A stretch of DNA of 64,000 nucleotides. Source: Synchiropus splendidus (lineage: Eukaryota; Chordata; Actinopteri; Syngnathiformes; Callionymidae). The position numbers were made by a program, and so were the translations under genes. The stretch's first letter is position 1. The number at the start of each line of letters is the position of its first letter. The stretch is from assembly GCF_027744825.2 (NCBI RefSeq), contig NC_071342.1, positions 11,117,501 through 11,181,500 on the forward strand, in the 5' to 3' direction. This document shows, one piece after another, positions 47,400-59,900 of the stretch. Below the pieces are notes generated by a model. It saw only the letters and a list, made by a program, of their open reading frames with translations. It ran no database searches and had not been told where the DNA came from.

Positions 47400-50300
47400 C
47401 TGGAGGATCAGCGCCAGGCTTACGGGTACCAGCACAGGGGCAGCGGGACACTCACCAACATCCGCATGCTGAAACATGAGAGCACCAGGTTCTAACACTT
47501 CCAGTGCGTCGCGCCGTCTCAAGAACAGGGGCGGACACAAACACACACTGAGGGAAAATCAAACGTTTCTGTCGATTCAGTTCACCTTCATCCATCAGCA
47601 TTGGCCGGGAAAGTTCTCACTGCTGGGTCACTTTAGAGTCGACTGATCCACAGATCCAGACGCAGACTACTGTAGCCAGATTTTTTTCCCCCCGAATCGA
47701 ACCATTAACCGGCAGATCAGTTGTGTTTGTGTTCAGCCTCCTCTTCCGCTCATGTTTCCTCCCTGTGACCTGGAGATCCAACCTGGGGCTGACAGACTGA
47801 ACACCACCCACAAGTGTACAGAAGATCATCCTTGTATATTTCAATTGGACATTTATATCCTGTAACATTGATTTAAAAAGAAGTAAAAATGTGACGTGTT
47901 ATTTTTGTGAAGACAAATCAAGTGATGAGTGTAAAGGAACAATATTTTTATACGACTTTTTTTGCGAGATGATGTTTAAGTGTGTACAGTTGACATGATA
48001 GTCAGACATGAATTGTGTTAATAGGTGTTAAGGTGTCAGCGGTATGTTTGAAGCCTGGTGTATGAAACAAGGTGGAGCATGGAGGATGATCCAGTTACCA
48101 CAATACATGTCGATCCAGTCTGTTGTTGAGGTCATTCTTCAGTACAGTGGACTCCCCTCCTGGGGCTGTAGCTGGTGCCTATCTCAGCGATGATGGAGGG
48201 CATGTGAGGGTTGCAGGCGAATGCAAACCCTCACTCGTGGTGCGAAGGTGCAGGAGGAGACGTTTTGTTCCAGCGACTGCCATATGATGTGTGGGAATGA
48301 GAAGTTGATGCAGCGTGATGACAGAGCGCGTGCAAAGCTTGTCCAGTTGATCCATCATGGCCTGCTCATTAAGTTAAGCGCCTGGGTCTGGAACCTTTAA
48401 GATCACAGAAAGAAGTGATATTTCAAAGACATCAGAGGCGCAAAGCACCTGTAGCGAAAGGTCGCTCTCACACTCCCAAACAGACCTCCTTTCTTCCTCC
48501 TCACTTCTGATATCAACCTCCCGCCAAGTGTCTGTAACCAAAACATTCTGCCGTTTTGTTTTGGTTCTCAGACATTCCTGCCTCCCTCCTCCGAGCATGT
48601 TGCGTTTTTACTTGAGAAGCCAGGAACAGGAAAAACTCCGATTGACCTCTATTGATCGTTTGAAATGTTTATTCCGCGATTGACAACCCGCGGAGCAACC
48701 TTATGCTCCAGAGGAGCTGTGAGTGACGCCAGGCTCTGGAAAAAGGCAGGACCTTCATTATGTTGAAGGTTAAAACATTCTGCTCGCATGTGAACTTCTC
48801 ATCTCAGGAGACGACTCGGTGGACTGACGTTTGACCCACGTCATGAGGGGTTCTCCAAAACAAGTATGAGGTCCAGAGAAATCCCCCTGTCAGAGTGTTC
48901 CATCCAGAGGTGTCAAAAACCTGCACCCACTGAGGGCCTTCCGTGGGTCAGCTGGAGACCGGACTGGACTCTTCTCACAATATCAGAAACATAGAGGCCA
49001 GTTGGTGATTGAATTTCCATGTTTTCTAAATGACCGGTCCTGTGTCCAGTGTGAGCCTGATGTGTTTGCACTGTGCGCAGCATCATCTATCCCATAATCC
49101 TCTCAGTGGGTTACATCAACATGCCTAGTCCTGGTGACGCATGAAAATCTAAAAACTAAAACTAAATGACTCTGATATGGATCGTTCATGTTCCACTGTG
49201 TAAGGCATTCCATCTTGCTAATTCTGTAAGTGACGCCACGGACCTCTGAGCGAGTCTGTAGCTGCAGAAGTTCCACTCCCGGGTTGAACTTCAAGTCGAC
49301 AAAAACACCAAAACGTCCCACAGCAGACAGAGGAATCATTTGCTGTCATGCTGAAAAGGTCACGTTCATTTATTTTATTTCATAGGAACATTTTATAAAC
49401 GACTCTGTCTTTCTTCCTTGAACTTGCGTCGTGGCAAGCGAACACATCAGATACCTTTCGACAGTCGAGCCGTGAGCAGAGGGGATGGAGCGGTCTGTGG
49501 CTGTTGTCCGTCCGCTTTCTGTCGAGGTGTAAAAATGTTCAAGTCTTTGTGGCTTCCACATTGAGCCAATAAAGGGCGTATGCTCGGTGACTCGGAGAGA
49601 AAGATGCGTCAGATGGCGGGTTGACAACATGTTGGAGGGCCCAAAACAATTTAGCTTGAATTAAGTTAGTCAGCTGTTGCAGTTCATTATGGGGAAATGA
49701 ATTAGTCTCTAAGGCGTTACCTCACATGATAATAGCGAGGGTGGGATGCAGGCCACGGGCCTGACCTTTGACACGCCGCCTCACTCAACACACATTCATT
49801 CGTCATCTGTGGCTATTTCCTGTATCTGGGACTGGATTTAGTTTGCATGTTGCTTTGTGCTCTGATTGTTTTTGCTTTTAAATTTGTGTACTTTGATCTA
49901 TTTTCTTATTATACATATAAATAAATAAATATCATTTCAAATCTTGAACTCACACAAGCATCATCTCTTCCCTCACTCTTGCACCGACCCTGTGTCCAAT
50001 AAGCTTTTCATCCCCGGTTCCCCCCCGAACACACCTCCAGTGTCAGTGTCATTTCTCTCTTCTTTTTTTGCTGCATTCTATTTGAATTTGAAGGAAAAGT
50101 TTCTTGAAACACACATGCAGTACTTTTTTTGGGGTCCCAGATCGGCAATGCCGCCGCATCGTCCTCACAACTTTGGTGCTTTGTGTGCGTCGTCACACTC
50201 TACATATGAAGAAAGAATCCAATGGAAAACGTAGTGAAACCTCTCCAAAACTCGGAGACAGATGGCTGCTCATATGCTCCTCCACACCTCCCTGGGTGCA

Positions 50301-50778
50301 GTCATTCGCTCGCGCTGATGAAAGCTAAAGACCTGCTCCTTCTCCACGTCCCTCCGCGGTGAGAAAGAGAGCGGCGAGGATTTACGTCGCAGCTCGGTGG
50401 AAGTGCAGATGTGACCTCAGCGAGTCTCTGATGGATGTGTGAGGTGGGTCGATGTGAGCCGCTCCGCTTATTGACTTGGCTTCAGTTCAGTGAGATAAGT
50501 GCCAGGTGATGATGTGAGGACGTCACACAGTTCTGCTCCTCATCTCTCCCAGCATCATGCGCCCTGTGAGTCTCTTAGTGTTCAGAAGGGGCCGGGAGAC
50601 CAGAGGTGACACACAGCAGCAGCAGCAGCGAGGGGAGAGGAAGGGGGTGGGGGGGTCTACTGGACATGACTGGTACCACAGATCCATCACGCTGAGTGAG
50701 ATGAAAACATGAGCAGGGAGGTGCCCTGGAGAGTCTGTACAGTAGTGCAGGGAGCAGGAGACGGCTGGGGGAGGAGGG
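47400..50778. other. Convergent 3' region of golga7b and crtac1
   Basis: This region holds the 3' UTRs of both genes and no recognisable coding sequence. Plus-strand AATAAA hexamers lie at about 49567 and in an AAATAAATAAATAAA run at about 49918-49930. Minus-strand AATAAA (as TTTATT) occurs at about 48668 and twice at about 49370-49380. A (CAG)n tract at about 50616-50630 and a G run at 50648-50655 lie in the likely crtac1 3' UTR. Actual ends cannot be chosen from sequence alone. Confidence 0.5.
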
Positions 50779-50900
50779 CTACAGAGCTCCGCGCTGGAGA
50801 TGAGGGGAGATAAGCGTGGAGATGGATATCAGCCAGAAGGGGAGGCGGGATTGTCTGTGTTCTCCAGAGGAATGTGCTCCACCAAAGTAGGCAACCTGGG
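50779..50900 (-). CDS. crtac1: crtac1 last exon: hydrophobic C-terminus
   Basis: The exon has 122 nt including the stop, with acceptor CTCGCTGCAG. It encodes AQVAYFGGAHSSG followed by a polar stretch and LPFWLISISTLISPHLQRG. The AQVA(Y/F)(F/L)GG start recalls the alternative B-type C-terminus of mammalian CRTAC1 (LOTUS). The small-residue segment plus terminal hydrophobic run looks like a GPI-attachment signal. The Ala/Thr/Pro-rich A-type C-terminus was not found in the window. Confidence 0.8.
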
Positions 50901-53900
50901 CTGCAGCGAGACAGAAACCAGAGCAAGAGAGGACATGGTTCAGATAAAGGCCACAGCTGACCGTCGGCATCATGAGAGACGGCGAAGCCGAACTGCGGGT
51001 GAGGCGAGACAGAGACAGACGGACTGGACAGAGGACAGAGGACCCGTCACCCTTCAGACCCTTCGCTTACCCACACAGGCCGAGCCGTCGTCGTTGGGCT
51101 CGAAGCCCTGGTTGCATCTCCGCTTGGCGCGACACTTGAAGCTGCCGTAGGTGTTGGTGCAGATGGGGCGGTCAGGGGGGCACACAGAGGGGAACTGGGT
51201 ACACTCATCCTTATCTACAGACGGTGTGGGGACACAGGTAAGGGGACCCGAGGACACATTCAGGATCAAGCAACTACCAACCTGTGCAGCGGCCATATTC
51301 GTTCAGGGCAAACCCGTGACCGCACTGCAAGACAGAATGAAGGGCGTTAAAGGACATTCCTGGGACGCGCAACAACGCGGCGCTGGTCTGGTACCTCGAT
51401 CTCCACAGGAGTGGTGACCTCCTCTTCATCTCTGGGGTAATGGATCTCCAGCACGGAGTTTATTTCCGAGGGCTCCAGCGGCCGAGCCACCGAGCGCCCA
51501 TCCGGCCAGTACACCTCTACGTTGGTGGCCATGTCTTTGCCTGTTTCAAACATATACAAGTCATTCCCACCTCATCCTCTGCACATCCTCAACAAGACAT
51601 TCCCCGGCCAGAGAGGAAGTGAGAGCCAAGCCCATGCTGCTTTGCCCCATACTCCTTCCACTCCCAATGAGAACCTGAGCTTCTACTCAGAGGCATAGAC
51701 TTTTTCGCTGTGCAGTCGCTGGTGAAAGAGGAAGAAGTTGTTGTTGTTTTTAGCTCATAATATGGAGTCGATCTTTTGCTAATGACCCAGCAGTGAGCTG
51801 TAAACAACATTATCAACTGTCTAGGATAATGAAGTGTTATGGCAGCGGCATTAGGCTCCTGGTGTGGTCATTACCCATTTCAATCAGACCAAGTGAGGCC
51901 CGTGAGCCCCTTAAATCTGAATGAAACTGGCATTCCTGACGTCAACAGATTCAGTCCCAGCATGTCTTCACGATGAGACACTTTCACTGTAGACACTCTG
52001 CCGCTGCCCTCTCACTGCAGCCTTGATCCCTGCCTGAGAGGAGCAGCTCTGTCCCTCACACCTTGCCATCCCTTTAGACCAGACCTGCGCAAAGTGCGTC
52101 TCAGGGGCCACACACAGCCGCTTGTCTCTATTTTTGCGGCCCACATAAGGTCAGTCTAAAACTATAACTGATCTGAAGTCATGTTTTTCTCCCAATTCTT
52201 TTGTACTGTACTCAGGCATGACTGGTTCAACTGTAAATATAACACAGACGATTCCCCTTTTTTCTTCTTTCTATTTGCCATTTTTGCTATTATTTCCACA
52301 AAATACATTGAAAGAAAGTTGAAAATATATTTTCAAATAATTGCCTTTTCTAATAATTTGGTCCATTGCTCTGTTATGATTTATATTGAAATAAAATGAA
52401 GCATTTTTATAGGTTTCATGGCACACTTACACTTAGTATATGACTAACATTTAACCCTTTTAAGTCCATTTTGTCTTTGTTATTTAAGAGTATATATACT
52501 TTTATTTTCCCCTTCATGTTTCGTAGTCATGGCCTTCTTTCTTTTGGCACCATGGGCCCCCTCAACAATCGCAGTTTAAAGTGTGGCACTTTTGGAAATG
52601 TAACTGCCCACCCTTGCTTTAGACAGTGCAGCCGGGGTGAAAGGCTGCGATGACAAGCTCAGCTTTATTGAGAGGCTCAGGACAGAAAAGCCACCAGTCA
52701 CATACTTGTCATGAACTGAGGGAGGAAATGAGGTCACTCTCGAGTCACGTCCAAGTGCATGGTCTGTGTGAAAAGACTCCTTTCTTCCACAGGAATCACA
52801 AAGGCTGAAGCCAAAGCAGAGTGCGCCACAGTGTTGGTGTATTTTTCAGTACATTTCTCAATCCCTTGTCACCTGCTCACGTCTCAGTTTCACTGCGAGA
52901 ACATTCCTTCATCTTCTGCCTCCTCTGCTTGGCGTCACCAGGGAGTTGGAGGAGATCCAGTGGATTTAAAGGCCCAAAGACGGGCAGACTAACCACCTGT
53001 CGGCTGGATGTTTTGCTGTGTCCCACTCACCGAGGCCAAAGTGCGCCACAGGTTCCATCTCACACAGGTATCCGGAGCCTCCGTCAATGATCCGCGTGTG
53101 CGGTCCACTTCTCTTGGTGTACACCACCACCTTGGCCCCTCTGGCGAAAGCTCCGAACCTGGTGCGAGGGATGACACGCAGCCAGGAGTTGGTGGCGCCC
53201 TGAGAGACAGACCAGAGTCAGACCCGGGTTTATGGGATCCATCCTGATGCCTGTCACACACCTGGTTGACTTTGTAGACGGAGAGCGGCTGCGCTGCACT
53301 TTCTCCGTGAGACACCAGCAGCTCCAGGCGCCCGTCACCGTCGAAATCTGTCGCCACCGCTCCTGCACACGCAGAGTGACGGTGCAACGCTTGAGTTAAC
53401 AACAGTCAGGTCAATTACCCGAAAATATGATCATCATGTTTTAACAGTCGGACTTCATTGTGTGGAACGAGTCTGCTGATGGAGCTGCAGAATCTGCAGC
53501 GGACCTCTGTCGCCCTCTGACGGCCGAACGTGTGAACGGGCTTTTACACTGACCAGTTCCACGTCCTTCTGGTTCAGAGGCCTCGCCGATATTCAGCTCC
53601 TCGATCTGGGGGTCCCCGTGTTCTCTTCTGCTTACTCTGAAACACCGTCACAAATCAACAGTCAGAAGGTTTCTTGTGTAGCGTTTCTGTCTGATGGATG
53701 GATTCAAAACCATGTGCAGTATAAACCTGCTACCACCACTGTCTCAGACACATGTTTGCGCTATAACGGAGCCTTTTCTAAATCAGAAGACATTAGCACC
53801 AATATTTCTGAGAATCATTTTTATTTCACTTTTTTTTTAAACTTTTAAACTTTGTCTTCACTTTGTCCTAAACACTGAACTAGTCAGAACTAATTTAACA

Positions 53901-56900
53901 GCTTTTTATTGTGGTGTTTTTAACCACGCATTTGCATTTGAATGTAAAATAAAGCTGTTAAAAGGTGAACAAAAAAGAGAACAGGTGACCATGTTGATGA
54001 AAACACACGTACTGATTTATTGGGCACCAGATGGCAAGTCACAGCTTTGTTATTAGATTAGATTGATGCATTTATTTTGAAGGAGAAAAGTTGAAATAAC
54101 TCATGTTTCTGATAATGTGCATATTCCTACAAGCTTCTGAATGTCTACAATGAACCTCAGACAAATACATTCAGCTTCAAGGAAGTAGTTCCTTTCTCTT
54201 CACACACATCCTTCAGATATTTTGTTCAGAAGAGAACATAACTTGTTTATTGCTAAGAATTTAAAAGAAAAACAGTATCATTATTGTTATTAGCACTAGT
54301 TATTATTATTACTACTTCATTACTAGTGTTCTATTTGGTGTTCGCTACCAATAATTATAAAATAAAACAAGTGAAATATGTCAGATGTACTGTAAAATAC
54401 TCTTCACTGAGCAGTAGGCAGCAGCAGCAGCATTAGTGCAATTCAGATCTGTTTCATGCTATCTTTAGATGTCGCCACCTATTTTCTGAAACAGACATTT
54501 CACCCTCTCCGTTTTCAAAAAAGAATCCCAAGTGCATGTTTCTGTTTACATAACATTGCATTCATGCCTAATGCATGTCTGCTGCCATGACATTCCAAAA
54601 CTGTAGGTGGCAGTGCCACGAGAAGCTGATACCCACGTTTGTAAATAACAATCCTGAAAACAGCATCAACAAGAGCCTGTCTCTTCTCCTCCACGTAAAA
54701 GAGAATCTGTATTTGCATCAAGACTTCAAGGGCCCAAGAATGAGTCTAGACCAAGACCAATAGGTGAGAACAAGACTAACACCAAACAGAATACAGGAGC
54801 AAAAGTCACATAGCCATACAGACACGTATATTTCATCCAGCAAAAGACAAGGTTGTGATTTTTTTCCAACATAAATCAAGAACTGAGATGCTTTCATTGC
54901 TCAGTTTGGTCTCGGGTCAGGTGGTCTGGACTACAATACTGCGAGGCGGTGCGGAGACAGCAGTGTGTGTAACCATGAGACCATGACAGAATCAGACAAA
55001 CATGTTTGACAAAGGTCCTTGGATCAGTCTGAACTCGGTCAAACCATGGTTTCATCCCCATCTAATGTGCTGATCTGGGCCACACTTCTCCCATCTGATG
55101 AATATTGATCAGCTGGACTGAATAATGAGCTCGCGCACAATAGCGGGCCATGCTCGCTGGGCTCCAGCTGATTCATCTTCACAGAGGACAAAGTCCCCGC
55201 AGCAGCAGTGACCCGTGTCACATCATCATCCTGTCCAGCAAGACAAACTCTCCTGCAGTGAGCTGCCACGGCTCGACATCCTGATCCAGGAAACCTGTCA
55301 AGCCTGAACTGGTTATTGATATTCACCACTGCTCAGAATAACCCGCCTCAGCCAGCCAGAGTTTTTTCCTCCGTGTTAAGTTGAAACAATTGATACACAC
55401 GGTGAGTTCATTAATATTATCTGGCGTGCGGCTGTGACGCTGGAAACTGTCTTAATGAAAGGTTCATTCATGTGTAGAGAAGGAGGCGGATGCCAGACGT
55501 GATAACATCCCGGACGGGGGTTTAGAAATTCCTCTCAGCTCTGACGGTGTAACGGAGAATATTAAACCAGGACACATGAGTCGCTCATGAGGCTCATTAA
55601 ACTCCCCATTAAGGCTGTAAGTGAGGGACGTCTGTGCAACAGGTGCGGAGGCCTGTGTACCTGAAGAGTCTGTTGGCAGAAGGACCCCTGTAGGCGATGT
55701 TGTTGAAGAAGACCTCCAGCTCGTTGTCGTTGTCAAAGTCCGCTGCGATGACGGTGCGCACTGGAGACGGCATGGAGAACTTCTGGGACGCGATGTCCTG
55801 AAGAGCAAGGCAAAAGAAAAAGTCTGACCCACTTTCAGTGGCTGGAGATTGATAGGTTATCTGGCCGAAACAGACAATCTTTATGAGACGTCCACTCAAT
55901 TGAATGCATCTATCTGGTCCTCCTGTGTGGACACGGTGTGGCACCTCTGGCCCATGCTTTGCTCTCTGGATCAGAGGGACAGCAGGAGTCTACACAGTAA
56001 CACTGATAATGATGATATGACTTGTTTTGGAAGTTTATGAAGGAATAGTTTCATCGTAGCTGCACATCGACCAATCCCCGATCCGTCTCTGACACGAGCA
56101 GGATTTGCCTCGTCCTTTTTTCTGCCGTGTTTCACCTCATATCTGGTGAGGTTTTTTTTTATGTTTTGTCATGAACTCTTCAATTTTTTAGTTGCACTTT
56201 TTTTGCTCCCAGGTCACGTGTTCAGCAGGTTAATAATTCCCTGTTTATACATTTTTACATTTGACTTTTAATTTAACTACTTACTAAAATCCAAGCTTTT
56301 TCTAATTTTTTCTCAAAATTTCTTTTCAGTCATATTAAAACATTTTAAAACATGCCCTCAAATCATATTTACCCACTTTGCAACGAGTTCCATCCTCAAT
56401 ATTTATACTTCAATAGGAAATCTAAAGAAGTAATTTGCTTTGTTTGATGATTTATCCTTGTTTACTAAAACAGTCCCATCCTTTCTTTTCTTGTTTCTTC
56501 TGTCATCTGGTTTGACAATGCCTCACAACTGCAGATGGTGTGGCCTATCAGGAACTTGGTTATTGGGCGAACAGGGACTTTAACACGATAACAAACCACC
56601 TCCTTTATTGAAGACCACCTTCCTCCGCTCCTGTCCCACTGATCGACCTCACAACTTGCACCTGCTCTTGCTTGTTTTTTCCTTTCCTCCTCATTTATTC
56701 ATCCAGCATAAACTGCTGCCACGTCTCTGCTCCACCAAACACGCGTGTTCGGTCTTCCCACATAAATCCAATAATACTTTTAATATAATTTGACTTGTTC
56801 TTGTCTTGTGTAAGTTGGGTTATTTGCTGAGCAGCGCAGCTCAGCTCGCACAATCACTGATCCAAAGACAAACACGGGTTTTCTGTAACTTGAAACTAAT

Positions 56901-59900
56901 TTATTTTATAAGTTCTATTGAAGGCTTTTTATTCCCTCCGCATGTGTATCCTACAGCTGTTTCAGCAACAACTCAGTGGTGCAACTAAGACATAGAAAAG
57001 ACATGAGATAATGTTTCTAAAACGCTAATAGTTTATGAGCCACATCTGAAATCAGATATGAACATTTGTGGCCCCAATATTTTATCATGTTTTAGGTCTC
57101 ATAACGCGATGCAAAAGTGGAGGCTGCTCTTCACATTGTCTTTCATGTGGAAACTACGACAAGAGATTCCTGTCCACTCCTTACACTTACGAAAAGGTGA
57201 GTGGTGATTTTGCTGTATTGTTTTCTTGATGTAAAGAGCTGAGCCAAAAGGCTAACATCATTACAGTGAAATCTTTAATTGTAGTGAGTGAAAGTCATGA
57301 TGTGGTGTTTTTCTCGGCTCAGTCATCTGCTTCTGAGATGAAGTCTGGGTGGGTTGGTAAAGAGAGATGGAAGAATTCCAAGTACAGCGGAGTAGACGAC
57401 TGGACGTAACAATATCTACAGAAAACACTGATTTACAGTCTTTCACCTGTCACACATGAGCAGACATTCTCTTTAACATCGCACTCAAAGCAATAGACAA
57501 ATGGTTTGAGCTCAGCCAGTGGAAAACCGATTCCACGAGGTCATCAGTTCAATTCTCCGCCGCAGTCGTCAATAAACGTCGTCCTTGAGTCAGACTCTGA
57601 TCAGTCACCAGCTTGATCTCTCACTTCAAGGACCTGCGCAGAACAATTCCCTTCTCAAATATTCTTCACCTTTCATCTGAAGCGAGTTGGTACTGGCGTG
57701 TTTCAATCCTCCTCAGTGAGCAGCAGCCGTCTCCAACTCAGAGAGATAAGAAGTTACAGCAGAGAAAGTAACAGATGCGACTCAGCTGATGCACTGATAA
57801 GTCAGAGGGGAGTTCTAGAGAGGCTCTTCGCTCCCTCCAGTATTTACACGCTGCTTTAATTATAGGGCTCATAAAGCGGAGGGGGGAGGGGTGCTGGCAC
57901 CCTGAAGTGACCTTCTGCCTCTCAGGTGAAGGAGAGGGGACGACTGAGTGACAGCAGCATCATGGTTTTACAGCCTCTGTATTAGCAGGAGGATGGATGA
58001 GATGCGCCACTCAGGGTCTTTTAATCATGGCACAGAAACTACTTTTTGAAGAGCAATTAAACCCCCAAAAAACAAGATGCCTTTGAGCTGTTGCCAGACG
58101 TGAGTGAGATGGTTCACAAGGTCAGCGTGAAGGTGCCTGTTTATGAGCCTCCATCTCAGGATCGTCTGAAATTGACTCCTGTATATGGAGGCGTCTGTGT
58201 TGGTTTATAGATCATGGAGGTCAGAGTTGAGGCCTCGCAAGCAGGAAGGGTTTATTTGAGTTTGTGAGAAGTTTATTTCGCTCCTGGTGGGGGGAGGATC
58301 CACCGCCCACATCTGTTCCCACCCACTCTACACTGCTTGTTGTCCTGCTTGTCCATCGCTTCTCATTCAATTGAAGTTCGGATCAACTTTAGAAGAAAAT
58401 ATCAAAACTAGTGGTGGGACTTTAACTAGTTACGTATATGAATTATTACGACGGAAAACGTGTTAAAATATTTGAATCACATTTAATCGTTTTAATTTAA
58501 TTTAATTTAATTTAATCTACCAGTTTGCTCTCCAGACAACACAGAACCTTTGTAAGTGCAGGAGTTCCTGATGCACAAGACACGTGGCAGCGAGGATGAT
58601 AACAACAACAACAAACATGGAGGAATCCCTGAACAAAAGCAAACAAAAGCATCTGTTTGCTTTTGTTCAGGGATGTTTTTCACTACACAATGGCCAGGGT
58701 TTCCACTACTCTGAATGTACTTGAAATTCTTACAAAATTGAAATTCTTATACAAATATTTTCAAGACATTAAAAGAGCTTTAGTTTAAATAAGGTGATAT
58801 AAAAACTTGAGTTTAGACACCATTGTGACTTATTGTGCTGTTGTCAAACTGATGCAAAATAAACAATATTCTGTTGTTTAAATGTATGTCATTTGATTCA
58901 GTAACATACTAAGTTCATTCAAACTGAAAAATGTGGCTTCTTATGGCAAATATTCTTATGCCATTAAACTGTGATTCATTGAGATTAATTCATCACAAAT
59001 TCTCTAATTAATTCGATTAATTTTTTTAACCGAATCCCACCCCTACGTTTGCAAATGTATTCGCCCTCCTTTAATACGGATTAACTAGGTAACACTAATG
59101 CACATTTAATGCCTCAAAAACTACAATGAAAGCGTGGGTGTATCTCACCACACGACCGGCTCAAAGCAACATGATCAATTAGCATTTAAACTCTGCATCC
59201 TCTTTTTTTTTAAGGCTTAATGTAATTCTCTGGTGAAAAATGAAGAACTTCCCCTCTATTTAAATGCAAAGTACGCGTGTGTGTGTGTGTTGTGTATTCA
59301 TGTGTGTTGGACCCGCCGCCATAGATTTTAATTAAAGCCCTGAGAGGCCTAATCGGCACTTTCCACCAGCAGACAGGCTGCTGTTTCAGCCCAATTGAAT
59401 TAGCGCTTTACTGGACTGATACAAGCGCTTCATTCTACGTGCCAAAGGTCAGCGCGGCCCACAGGAGGCAGAGGGAGCTCTCGCCTGTTGGAAAGCTTCT
59501 GTTGTCCGTACACGTGAACCCTTCATGTGACTCCCATAAAGATGTCACCGGTGACAGTTATCGCTCTTGTAAAGAGCGAGTGTGACAGGTGGACCGCGGC
59601 GGAGCTGCCCTGCAGATTTACATGCAACACTGTGCCGGTTTACTGAGCTACACAAACTGTCGCCGACCTCACTGAATCAGTAATTGGGGAAATTGCCGCC
59701 TGGCTGTTTTCAAACTATGAAATGGAGCAGGGAGAGACAGGTGCTAACTCACCACACCGCTGTGCACATCGACAGACCATTTTTACAGTTAGCCACTATT
59801 GTGTGTCTTCATCGATCGTGAGCTTACAAACTCTCCTTGTCAGTTGTTGTCGCTCTGCTCAGAACACAGCATGGGGAAACACTCAGGGAAATATGAGTGC

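Larger units (their letters stand above)
58409..59045. mobile_element. MITE with GTGGTGGGA termini
   Basis: The left end is TAGTGGTGGGACTTTAACTA and the reverse-complemented right end is TAGGGGTGGGATTCGGTTAA. The interior is AT-rich with (TTTAA)n at 58490-58516 and ATTAATTCGATTAA near the right end, as in a common fish family. No matching target duplication was seen. It contains the perfect hairpin at 58625-58674. Confidence 0.65.

Noticed and set aside
51054..51296. 80-codon frame as a stand-alone EGF-like protein
   Set aside because: It is crtac1 exon 51214-51071 plus read-through of both flanking introns. Splice sites fit exactly.
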